Source of the DNA: Streptomyces sp. TBY4
GTDB lineage: Bacteria; Actinomycetota; Actinomycetes; Streptomycetales; Streptomycetaceae
Length of the DNA stretch: 64,000 nucleotides
Direction of reading: 5' to 3'
NCBI RefSeq assembly: GCF_024213195.1
Contig: NZ_JANAVF010000009.1
Coordinates: forward strand, 248,001-312,000
The notes under the pieces were generated by a model. It was not told the DNA's origin. It was given only the letters and a program-made list of their open reading frames with translations, and did no database searches. This document shows positions 52,808-63,448 of this stretch, one piece after another. Both the position numbers and the translations under genes were made by a program. Within the stretch, counting starts at the first letter, position 1. Every line of letters begins with the position of its first letter.

Positions 52808-53245
52808 GTGGCTGCCCGGAGCAACGCGCGCAAGCGCGCTTTCCAGATCCTGTTCGAGGCCGACCAGCGCGGGGTCTCCGTGCGGGAGGTCCTCGCGGAC
52901 TGGGTCCGCCACTCGCGGTCGGACACCGACCGTCAGCCCCCGGTGAACGAGTTCACCATGGAGCTCGTCGAGGGGTACGCCGACAAGGTGGACCGCATCG
53001 ACGATCTGATCGCCACCTACGCCGTGGACTGGGACCTCGACCGCATGCCGGTCGTGGACCGGAACATCGTGCGCCTCGGTGCCTACGAGCTGATCTGGGT
53101 CGACGGAACCCCGGACGCCGTGGCCATCGACGAGGCCGTCCAGCTGGCCAAGGAGTTCTCCACGGACGAGTCTCCCTCGTTCGTGAACGGACTGCTCGCC
53201 CGCTTCAAGGACCTCAAGCCGAAGCTGCGCCGCAGCGAGAGCTGA
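52808..53245 (+). CDS. nusB: Transcription antitermination protein NusB
   Basis: The 145-aa all-helical protein has the NusB opening RSNARKRAFQILFEADQR and the C-terminal PVVDRNIVRLGAYELIW and AKEFSTDESPSFVNGLL motifs. With NusE (S10) it binds boxA RNA to support rRNA transcription. Close coupling to efp is the usual actinobacterial arrangement. A 16-bp terminator stem follows at 53279-53314. Confidence 0.96.
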   Translation: MAARSNARKRAFQILFEADQRGVSVREVLADWVRHSRSDTDRQPPVNEFTMELVEGYADKVDRIDDLIATYAVDWDLDRMPVVDRNIVRLGAYELIWVDGTPDAVAIDEAVQLAKEFSTDESPSFVNGLLARFKDLKPKLRRSES

Positions 53246-53278
53246 GACGAGAGCAGGCAGGCGCCGTACGGCGCGAAC

Positions 53279-53314
53279 GGAGGGCCCGCAGCGCACGCGC
53301 GCTGCGGGCCCTCC
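53279..53314 (+). terminator. Terminator after nusB
   Basis: A perfect 16-bp stem, GGAGGGCCCGCAGCGC (53279-53294) with GCGCTGCGGGCCCTCC (53299-53314), has an ACGC loop. Confidence 0.85.
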
Positions 53315-53340
53315 GTCGTGTACGGAAACCGGGACGGCAT

Positions 53341-53388
53341 GAAAAAACCGGTGGGTCCGGGAGCCTGTCGGCTCCCGGACCCACCGGT
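53341..53388 (-). terminator. Rho-independent terminator of bldD
   Basis: ACCGGTGGGTCCGGGAGCC (53347-53365) pairs with GGCTCCCGGACCCACCGGT (53370-53388). On the minus strand it is followed by TTTTTTC, a classical intrinsic terminator and the best T-run in the window. Confidence 0.92.
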
Positions 53389-53414
53389 AAACGTTTCTGC
53401 TGAGGACTGGGGGA

Positions 53415-53915
53415 CTAGATGTCCTCGTGCGCCACCGCGCGGCGCGCGTCCGCGTCCAGCACGCCCCAGCTGATGAGCTGCTCGGTCAGGACCGAGGGCG
53501 ACTGGTCGTAGATGACGGCGAGGGTGCGCAGGTCGTCCTGGCGGATCGAGAGCACCTTGCCGTTGTAGTCGCCGCGCTGGGACTGGATGGTCGCCGCGTA
53601 ACGCTGCAGCGGGCCGGCCTTCTCGGCGGGGACGTGGGCGAGGCGCTCCAGGTCCAGACGCAGCTTCGGCGGCGGCTCGGCCGCTCCGCCGGGGGTCGTG
53701 CCCGGCAGCAGTTCCTGCACCGGCACCCCGTAGAAGTCCGCCAGCTCGGCGAGACGCTGGACGGTCACGGCGCGGTCCCCGCGCTCGTAAGAACCGACCA
53801 CCACGGCCTTCCACCGGCCCTGGGACTTCTCCTCGACACCGTGGAGGGAAAGGCCCTGCTGGGTGCGGATGGCGCGGAGCTTGGCCCCGAGCTGTTTGGC
53901 GTATTCGCTGGACAT
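53415..53915 (-). CDS. bldD: Developmental master repressor BldD
   Basis: The 166-aa regulator has an N-terminal helix-turn-helix of the XRE type (about 8-65, LSLHGVEEKSQGRWKAVVVG) and a C-terminal c-di-GMP domain with the exact signature R114-G-D116-X8-R125-Q-D-D128. Tetrameric c-di-GMP binds this signature, dimerises BldD on DNA and represses sporulation genes during vegetative growth. ATG 53915 gives MSSEYAKQLG, the family start; the longer frame to 53978 would run over the operator. A perfect BldD box lies 71-83 nt upstream, consistent with autoregulation. Confidence 0.97.
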   Translation of the reverse strand: MSSEYAKQLGAKLRAIRTQQGLSLHGVEEKSQGRWKAVVVGSYERGDRAVTVQRLAELADFYGVPVQELLPGTTPGGAAEPPPKLRLDLERLAHVPAEKAGPLQRYAATIQSQRGDYNGKVLSIRQDDLRTLAVIYDQSPSVLTEQLISWGVLDADARRAVAHEDI

Positions 53916-53985
53916 AACGCTCCCGGACGCTGTGACGACATGACCACGTGCGGCTCCGCCGCGCGGCTGGTAACTCACTGTGAGG

Positions 53986-53998
53986 TTACGCAGCGTTA
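53986..53998. promoter_or_regulatory. BldD box in the bldD promoter
   Basis: TTACGCAGCGTTA matches the palindromic BldD consensus TNACNCWGNGTNA at every defined position. A second imperfect palindrome, TAACTCAC/GTGAGGTTA (53971-53988), overlaps its edge. Confidence 0.8.
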
Positions 53999-54114
53999 CT
54001 TGGATGCGTCAAGCCGAATGGTCTCCAACGCCCACTTAAGAGGGGTCCTGGTCTGCCCCGATGTCGGGTCCCGGGAATCCCCCTGCTACCGTGGAACGCG
54101 TACATCCGACGTCC

Positions 54115-54155
54115 TTTAAGGTCCGTCCCGTGAGGCGGAGAAGGAGGTCCTTTTC
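54115..54155 (+). promoter_or_regulatory. PyrR-binding RNA hairpin over the pyrR ribosome-binding site
   Basis: The leader folds as AAGGTCCGTCC (54118-54128) with GGAGGTCCTT (54143-54152), with one mismatch and one bulge. The loop carries TCCCGTGAGGC (54126-54136), close to the PyrR-recognition consensus TCCNGNGAGGY. The 3' arm contains the Shine-Dalgarno GGAGG (54143-54147), so PyrR-UMP binding should block translation. Confidence 0.7.
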
Positions 54156-54758
54156 ATGGACACCCAGCATTCCCCGCAGTCTGCGAACACCGGTACCGAT
54201 GCCGAAGTCATGCGCCCCGTTCTCGAAGCGCAGGACATCGCCCGTGTTCTGACCCGCATCGCCCACGAAATCGTCGAACGCGCCAAGGGCGCCGACGACG
54301 TGGTGCTCCTCGGGATCCCCACCCGCGGTGTGTTCCTCGCCCGCCGGCTGGCCGCCAAGCTCGAAGAGATCACCGGCACGAAGATCCCGGTCGGCTCCCT
54401 CGACATCACCATGTACCGCGACGACCTGCGGATGAAGCCGGCCCGCGCGATCGGCCGCACCGAGATTCCCGGCGACGACATCGACGGCCGCCTGGTCGTC
54501 CTCGTCGACGACGTTCTCTTCTCCGGCCGCACCATCCGCGCCGCCCTCGACGCCCTCGGGGACCTCGGCCGCCCCCGCGCGGTGCAGCTCGCCGTCCTCG
54601 TCGACCGCGGCCACCGCGAACTGCCGATCCGCGCCGACTACGTCGGCAAGAACCTCCCCACGTCGCTGCGCGAGAACGTCCAGGTCCAGGTCCAGGAGGA
54701 GGACGGCCGTGACGCCGTGCTGCTCGGCCAGCGGACCGCCCGGGCAGCCGGGCAGTAG
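54156..54758 (+). CDS. pyrR: Bifunctional pyr operon regulator / uracil phosphoribosyltransferase PyrR
   Basis: The 200-aa PRTase-fold protein has the PRPP loop VVLVDDVLFSGRT and the LLGIPTRGVFLARRLA and DITMYRDDL regions of PyrR. In bacilli it attenuates pyr transcription by binding leader RNA; in actinobacteria a translation-blocking mode has been proposed, and the hairpin at 54115-54155 fits that. It heads the pyr operon. The first 18 residues are a variable extension. ATG 54156 has an ideal GGAGG at 8-nt spacing. pyrB follows after 183 bp, not immediately. Confidence 0.94.
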   Translation: MDTQHSPQSANTGTDAEVMRPVLEAQDIARVLTRIAHEIVERAKGADDVVLLGIPTRGVFLARRLAAKLEEITGTKIPVGSLDITMYRDDLRMKPARAIGRTEIPGDDIDGRLVVLVDDVLFSGRTIRAALDALGDLGRPRAVQLAVLVDRGHRELPIRADYVGKNLPTSLRENVQVQVQEEDGRDAVLLGQRTARAAGQ

Positions 54759-54832
54759 TCCCCGCGCACGGCCGGGCCCCCGGGGTCCGCGCCGGAGACT
54801 GCCGTGCCCGCGGCCCGGCGGGCCCGCCTGCC

Positions 54833-54923
54833 CTCACCACGGCTTTGACATCACCACAGCCTTGACCTCACCACGGCTTTGAACTCACCACGGCCTTGAC
54901 CTCACCACGGCTTTGAACTCACC
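54833..54923. repeat. 17-bp tandem repeat (5.3 copies) between pyrR and pyrB
   Basis: Five consecutive 17-bp units of CTCACCACGGCTTTGAC, with alternating TTT/CCT and final A/C changes, then a partial CTCACC, end 18 nt before the pyrB start. The remaining part of this gap (54759-54832) is GC-rich with no clear signal. The array is not coding in any frame I can support. Confidence 0.85.
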
Positions 54924-54941
54924 GACCTACGGAGCACCCGG

Positions 54942-55931
54942 ATGAAGCGCCACCTCATCTCGGCCGCCGATCTCACGCGCGACGACGCCGTCCTGATCCT
55001 CGACACCGCCGAGGAGATGGCACGCGTCGCGGACCGGCCGATCAAGAAGCTGCCCACCCTGCGCGGCCGCACGATCTGCAACCTCTTCTTCGAGGACTCG
55101 ACCCGCACCCGGATCTCCTTCGAGGCCGCCGAGAAGCGCCTTTCCGCCGATGTCATCAACTTCGCGGCCAAGGGGTCCAGCGTCTCCAAGGGCGAGTCCC
55201 TCAAGGACACCGCCCAGACCCTGGAGGCCATGGGCGTCGACGCGGTCGTCATCCGCCACCACGCCTCCGGCGCCCCCTACCGCCTCGCCACCTCCGGCTG
55301 GATCGACGCCCCGGTCATCAACGCCGGCGACGGCACCCACGAGCACCCCACCCAGGCCCTGCTCGACGCCTTCACGATGCGCCGCCGCCTGGTCGGCAAG
55401 GACGCCGGGCTCGGCAAGGACCTGAACGGCCGCCGGATCACCATCGTCGGCGACGTCCTGCACAGCCGGGTCGCCCGCTCCAACGTCCACCTGCTGCACA
55501 CCCTCGGCGCCGAGGTCACCCTGGTGGCCCCGCCCACCCTGGTCCCGGTCGGCGTCGAGGCCTGGCCGTGCGAGATCTCGTACAGCCTCGACGAGGTGCT
55601 GCCGAAGTCCGACGCGGTCATGATGCTGCGTGTGCAGCGCGAGCGGATGAACGCCGCCTTCTTCCCGACCGAGCGGGAGTACTCCCGCCGCTACGGCCTG
55701 GACGGAGCCCGCATGGCGCGCATGCCCGAGCACGCCATCGTGATGCACCCCGGCCCGATGGTCCGCGGCATGGAGATCACCGCCGAGGTCGCCGACTCCG
55801 ACCGCTGCACGGTCATCGAGCAGGTCACCAACGGCGTCTCGATCCGGATGGCGGTCCTGTACCTGCTGCTCGGAGGCTCCGAGCCCGCCGTCACCACCAC
55901 CAGCACGCCCCGCACCGAGGAGAGCAACTAA
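54942..55931 (+). CDS. pyrB: Aspartate carbamoyltransferase catalytic subunit
   Basis: The 329-aa enzyme condenses carbamoyl phosphate and aspartate. The carbamoyl phosphate loop DSTRTRISFE and the HPTQALLD motif are intact. No regulatory pyrI subunit is nearby, consistent with the DHOase-associated or unregulated type. ATG 54942 follows GGAGCACCCGG. pyrC starts 2 nt after its stop. The C-terminal tail is Thr-rich. Confidence 0.97.
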   Translation: MKRHLISAADLTRDDAVLILDTAEEMARVADRPIKKLPTLRGRTICNLFFEDSTRTRISFEAAEKRLSADVINFAAKGSSVSKGESLKDTAQTLEAMGVDAVVIRHHASGAPYRLATSGWIDAPVINAGDGTHEHPTQALLDAFTMRRRLVGKDAGLGKDLNGRRITIVGDVLHSRVARSNVHLLHTLGAEVTLVAPPTLVPVGVEAWPCEISYSLDEVLPKSDAVMMLRVQRERMNAAFFPTEREYSRRYGLDGARMARMPEHAIVMHPGPMVRGMEITAEVADSDRCTVIEQVTNGVSIRMAVLYLLLGGSEPAVTTTSTPRTEESN

Positions 55932-55933
55932 AG

Positions 55934-57220
55934 ATGAGCAAGATCCTTATCCGTGGCGCGAAGGTACTCGGTGGCGACGTCCAGGACGTCCTGATCGACG
56001 GCGAGACCATCGCCGCCGTGGGCACGGACCTCGACGCCGGCGACGCGACCGTCATCGAGGCCGCGGGCCAGACCCTCCTCCCCGGCCTCGTCGACCTCCA
56101 CACCCACCTGCGCGAGCCCGGCCGCGAGGACTCCGAGACCGTCCTCACCGGCACCCGCGCCGCCGCCTCCGGCGGCTACACCGCCGTCTTCGCCATGGCC
56201 AACACCTTCCCCGTCGCCGACACCGCCGGCGTCGTCGAGCAGGTGTGGCGCCTGGGCAAGGAGTCCGGCTACTGCGACGTGCAGCCCATCGGCGCCGTCA
56301 CCGTCGGCCTGGAGGGCAAGCAGCTCTCCGAGCTCGGCGCCATGCACGAGTCCGCCGCCCGCGTCACCGTCTTCTCCGACGACGGCAAGTGCGTGGATGA
56401 CGCCGTGATCATGCGCCGCGCCCTGGAGTACGTGAAGGCCTTCGGCGGCGTCGTCGCCCAGCACGCCCAGGAGCCCCGCCTCACCGAGGGCGCCCAGATG
56501 AACGAGGGCATCGTCTCGGCCGAGCTCGGCCTCGGCGGCTGGCCGGCCGTCGCGGAGGAGTCGATCATCGCCCGCGACGTGCTGCTCGCCGAGCACGTCG
56601 GCTCCCGCGTCCACATCTGCCACCTCTCCACCGCCGGCTCCGTCGAGATCATCCGCTGGGCCAAGTCCCGCGGCATCGACGTCACCGCCGAGGTCACCCC
56701 GCACCACCTGCTCCTCACCGACGAGCTCGTGCGCTCGTACAACCCGGTCTACAAGGTCAACCCGCCGCTGCGCACCGAGGCCGACGTGCTGGCCCTGCGC
56801 GAGGCGCTCGCCGACGGCACGATCGACATCGTCGCCACCGACCACGCCCCGCACCCGCACGAGGACAAGGACTGCGAGTGGGCCGCCGCCGCCATGGGCA
56901 TGGTGGGCCTGGAGACCGCGCTCTCCGTCGTCCAGCAGACGATGGTGGAGACCGGACTGCTCGACTGGGCGGGCGTCGCCGAGCGCATGTCCTTCGCCCC
57001 GGCCCGCATCGGCGGCCTCCCGAACCACGGACGTCCCGTCTCGGCAGGTGAACCCGCGAACCTGACCTTGGTCGATACCTCGTACCGTGGTGTCGTGGAC
57101 CCCGCACACTTCGCTTCCCGCAGCCGCAACACGCCCTACGAGGGCCGTGAGCTGCCGGGGCGCGTCACTCACACCTTCCTGCGGGGCCGGGCAACGGTCG
57201 TGGACGGGACGCTGGCGTGA
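55934..57220 (+). CDS. pyrC: Dihydroorotase
   Basis: The 428-aa class I amidohydrolase closes carbamoyl aspartate to dihydroorotate. Metal ligands: H56 and H58 in DLHTHLREPG, the later HICHLST His, and the catalytic Asp in ATDHAPHP. The urease-like beta domain is split between N- and C-terminus. It is paired with pyrB 2 nt upstream, as in organisms where the two enzymes associate. Its stop overlaps the next gene GTG by 4 nt. Confidence 0.96.
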   Translation: MSKILIRGAKVLGGDVQDVLIDGETIAAVGTDLDAGDATVIEAAGQTLLPGLVDLHTHLREPGREDSETVLTGTRAAASGGYTAVFAMANTFPVADTAGVVEQVWRLGKESGYCDVQPIGAVTVGLEGKQLSELGAMHESAARVTVFSDDGKCVDDAVIMRRALEYVKAFGGVVAQHAQEPRLTEGAQMNEGIVSAELGLGGWPAVAEESIIARDVLLAEHVGSRVHICHLSTAGSVEIIRWAKSRGIDVTAEVTPHHLLLTDELVRSYNPVYKVNPPLRTEADVLALREALADGTIDIVATDHAPHPHEDKDCEWAAAAMGMVGLETALSVVQQTMVETGLLDWAGVAERMSFAPARIGGLPNHGRPVSAGEPANLTLVDTSYRGVVDPAHFASRSRNTPYEGRELPGRVTHTFLRGRATVVDGTLA

Positions 57221-57798
57221 CACCTGCAGTAATCCAACTGGCCGCCGAGGCCGAACGACGGTCGGCGGAGGTGACGGACTGGGGCGCCCGCATCGCGTGG
57301 GTGATCGGTCTGCTCGTCTTCATCGCGTTCGTGTACTGGCTGATGCGGCAGGGCTGGAAATGGCGCGGCACCCTGCAGAACGATCTGCCGGAGCTGCCCG
57401 CCGCCCCCGGCGGCCTCCCCGAGCACCGGCTGGCCCTGACCGGCCGGTACCACGGGTCCACCACCGCCGGGCAGTGGCTCGACCGGATCGTCGCCCACGG
57501 ACTGGGCGTCCGCAGCCGGGTCGAGCTCACGCTCACCGACGCGGGCCTCGACGTGGTCCGTCCGGGTGCCACCGACTTCTTCGTACCGGCCGCGCAGCTG
57601 CGCGGCGCCCGCCTCGACAAGGGAATCGCGGGCAAGGTACTCACCGAGGGCGGTCTCCTCGTCGTCACATGGGCGCACGGCGACAGGCTGATCGACTCCG
57701 GATTCCGCTCGGACCGTGCGGCGGAACACGCCGCCTGGGTCGAAGCGATCAACAACATGAACCACTCACTCACCACGACGGAAGGCGCCGAACGATGA
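57217..57798 (+). CDS. Single-pass membrane protein with PH-like domain, inside the pyr operon
   Basis: The 193-aa protein has one membrane helix (about 24-43, IAWVIGLLVFIAFVYWLMRQ) and a cytoplasmic beta-rich domain (about 80-180: VELTLTDAGLDVV, FVPAAQLRGARLDKG, LLVVTWAHG) ending in a helix with AAWVEAINNM. That is the strand-then-helix order of bacterial PH-like folds. No pyrimidine enzyme motif. It is coupled on both sides (4-nt overlaps with pyrC and carA), so it is an obligate part of the transcript. Conserved at this position in Streptomyces, to my knowledge; function unknown. Confidence 0.82.
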   Translation: MTPAVIQLAAEAERRSAEVTDWGARIAWVIGLLVFIAFVYWLMRQGWKWRGTLQNDLPELPAAPGGLPEHRLALTGRYHGSTTAGQWLDRIVAHGLGVRSRVELTLTDAGLDVVRPGATDFFVPAAQLRGARLDKGIAGKVLTEGGLLVVTWAHGDRLIDSGFRSDRAAEHAAWVEAINNMNHSLTTTEGAER

Positions 57799-58950
57799 CG
57801 ACCTCCACCAGGGGAGCAGCCAAAGCTCCCGCCGTACTCGTCCTGGAGGACGGTCGCATCTTCCGCGGCCGCGCCTACGGCGCTGTGGGGGAGACCTTCG
57901 GCGAGGCCGTGTTCTCCACCGGAATGACCGGCTACCAGGAGACCCTCACCGACCCGTCGTACCACCGGCAGGTCGTCGTGATGACCGCCCCGCACGTGGG
58001 CAACACCGGCGTCAACGACGAGGACCCCGAATCCTCCCGCATCTGGGTGGCCGGGTACGTCGTACGCGACCCCGCCCGCGTCCCCTCCAACTGGCGCTCC
58101 GTGCGCTCGCTCGACGAGGAGCTCGTCAAGCAGGGCGTCGTCGGGATCTCCGGCATCGACACCCGCGCCCTCACCCGCCACCTGCGCGAGCGCGGCGCCA
58201 TGCGCGTCGGCATCTTCTCGGGCGAGGTCTGGGAGGGCGTCCGCGACGAGGCGCTGCTCGCCAAGGTCCAGGCCGCCCCGCAGATGAAGGGCGCCAACCT
58301 CTCCGCCGAGGTCGCCACCAAGGAGACGTACGTCGTCCCCGCGATCGGTGAGAAGAAGTTCACCGTCGCCGCCGTGGACCTCGGCATCAAGGGCATGACC
58401 CCGCACCGGATGGCCGAGCGCGGCATCGAGGTGCACGTGCTCCCCGCCACCGCCACCGTCGAGGACGTGTACGCGGTCAACCCCGACGGCGTGTTCTTCT
58501 CCAACGGCCCGGGCGACCCGGCCACCGCCGACCACGCGGTCTCCGTCATGCAGGGCGTCCTCGCCCGCAAGACCCCGCTCTTCGGCATCTGCTTCGGCAA
58601 CCAGATCCTGGGCCGCGCGCTCGGCTTCGGCACCTACAAGCTGAAGTACGGCCACCGCGGCATCAACCAGCCGGTGCAGGACCGCACCACCGGCAAGGTC
58701 GAGATCACCGCGCACAACCACGGCTTCGCCGTGGACGCGCCCCTCGACAAGGTGTCCGAGACCCCCTACGGCCGCGCCGAGGTCTCGCACGTCTGCCTGA
58801 ACGACAACGTCGTGGAAGGCCTCCAGCTGCTCGACCAGCCGGCCTTCTCCGTCCAGTACCACCCCGAGGCTGCCGCCGGCCCGCACGACGCCGCGTACCT
58901 CTTCGACCGTTTCACGTCCTTGATGGACGCAGCCCTGATGGAGGCCGAGC

Positions 58951-58958
<8 letters not shown>
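57795..58958 (+). CDS. carA: Carbamoyl-phosphate synthase small (glutaminase) subunit
   Basis: The 387-aa subunit provides ammonia from glutamine to CarB. The N-terminal CarB-contact domain has STGMTGYQETLTDPSY. The class I amidotransferase domain has nucleophile C266 in FGICFGNQ and the His-Glu pair in YHPEAAAGP. It starts inside the preceding gene (ATGA overlap) and ends 8 nt inside carB. Confidence 0.97.
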
Positions 58959-62259
<3,301 letters not shown>

Positions 62260-62273
62260 CAGCCCGTACGAGA

Positions 62274-62310
62274 GGGGGGCACCGGCGACAGCGACCGGTG
62301 TCCCCCCTTT
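62274..62310 (+). terminator. Intra-operon terminator or attenuator between carB and pyrD
   Basis: GGGGGGCACCGG (62274-62285) pairs with CCGGTGTCCCCCC (62295-62307) around a 9-nt loop and is followed by TTTC. It lies in the only sizeable gap (79 nt) of the operon after carA. Confidence 0.8.
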
Positions 62311-62338
62311 CATGAGTGCACAAGGGATATTTCGGACG

Positions 62339-63448
62339 ATGTACAAACTGTTCTTCAACCTCGTCTTCAAGCGCATGGACCCGGAGCAGGCCCACTACAT
62401 GGCCTTCCGCTGGATCCGCCTCGCCGCCCGCACCCCGGTGCTGCGCACCTTCGTCGCCGCCTACCTGGCCCCCCGGTACGCATCCCTGCGCACCGAGGCC
62501 CTCGGACTGCGGATGCACGGCCCCTTCGGGCTCGCGGCCGGCTTCGACAAGAACGCCGTCGCCATCGACGGGATGTCCATGCTCGGCTTCGACCACATCG
62601 AGATCGGCACCGTCACCGCCGAGCCCCAGCCCGGCAACCCCAAGAAGCGACTCTTCCGGCTGGTCCCGGACCGCGCGCTGATCAACCGCATGGGCTTCAA
62701 CAACGAGGGCTCGGCGGCGGTCGCCGACCGCCTGGCCGCCCGCAACCCGGTCTTCAAGACCGTCGTGGGCGTCAACATCGGCAAGACGAAGATCGTCCCC
62801 GAGGAGGAGGCCGTCGCGGACTACGTCGCCTCCACCGAGCGCCTCGCCCGCCACGCCGACTACCTCGTCGTCAACGTCTCCTCCCCGAACACCCCGGGCC
62901 TGCGCAACCTCCAGGCCACGGAATCCCTGCGGCCCCTGCTGAGCGCCGTGCGCGAGGCGGCCGACCGCGTCGTGACCGACCGGCGGGTCCCGTTGCTCGT
63001 CAAGATCGCCCCGGACCTCGCCGACGAGGACGTGGACGCGGTCGCCGACCTGGCCCTGGAGCTCGGCCTCGACGGGATCATCGCGACGAACACCACGATC
63101 GCCCGCGAGGGCCTCGGCCTGAAGTCCGACCCCTCGCTGATCAAGGAGACCGGCGGCCTGTCCGGCGCCCCCGTCAAGGAACGCTCCCTGGAGGTCCTGC
63201 GCCGGCTGTACGCCCGCGTCGGCGACCGGCTGGTCCTGGTCGGCGTCGGCGGCATCGAGAACGCCGAGGACGCCTGGCAGCGGATCCTGGCCGGCGCGAG
63301 CCTCGTCCAGGGCTACAGCGCCTTCATCTACGAGGGCCCCTGCTACGCCCGTGCCATCCACAAGGGCCTGGCCGCGCGCCTGGCCGCCAGCCCGTACGCG
63401 ACGCTCGCCGAAGCGGTGGGCGCGGAAACCCGAAAGGCCGCCCTGTGA
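62339..63448 (+). CDS. pyrD: Dihydroorotate dehydrogenase (quinone), class 2
   Basis: The 369-aa FMN enzyme oxidises dihydroorotate. The N-terminal helical extension (MYKLFFNLVFKRMDPEQAH) is the membrane/quinone-binding part that defines class 2. The catalytic Ser lies in VNVSSPNTPGLR, with NRMGFNN and GVGGIENAEDA flavin-binding loops. ATG 62339 gives the family start and has AAGGGA about 12 nt upstream; ATG 62312 would add nine residues and overlaps the terminator tail. Its stop overlaps pyrF by 4 nt. Confidence 0.95.
   Translation: MYKLFFNLVFKRMDPEQAHYMAFRWIRLAARTPVLRTFVAAYLAPRYASLRTEALGLRMHGPFGLAAGFDKNAVAIDGMSMLGFDHIEIGTVTAEPQPGNPKKRLFRLVPDRALINRMGFNNEGSAAVADRLAARNPVFKTVVGVNIGKTKIVPEEEAVADYVASTERLARHADYLVVNVSSPNTPGLRNLQATESLRPLLSAVREAADRVVTDRRVPLLVKIAPDLADEDVDAVADLALELGLDGIIATNTTIAREGLGLKSDPSLIKETGGLSGAPVKERSLEVLRRLYARVGDRLVLVGVGGIENAEDAWQRILAGASLVQGYSAFIYEGPCYARAIHKGLAARLAASPYATLAEAVGAETRKAAL

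Noticed and set aside
53916..53978. N-terminally extended BldD (187 aa)
   Set aside because: The extension lies outside the conserved start MSSEYAKQLG and would run into the operator region.
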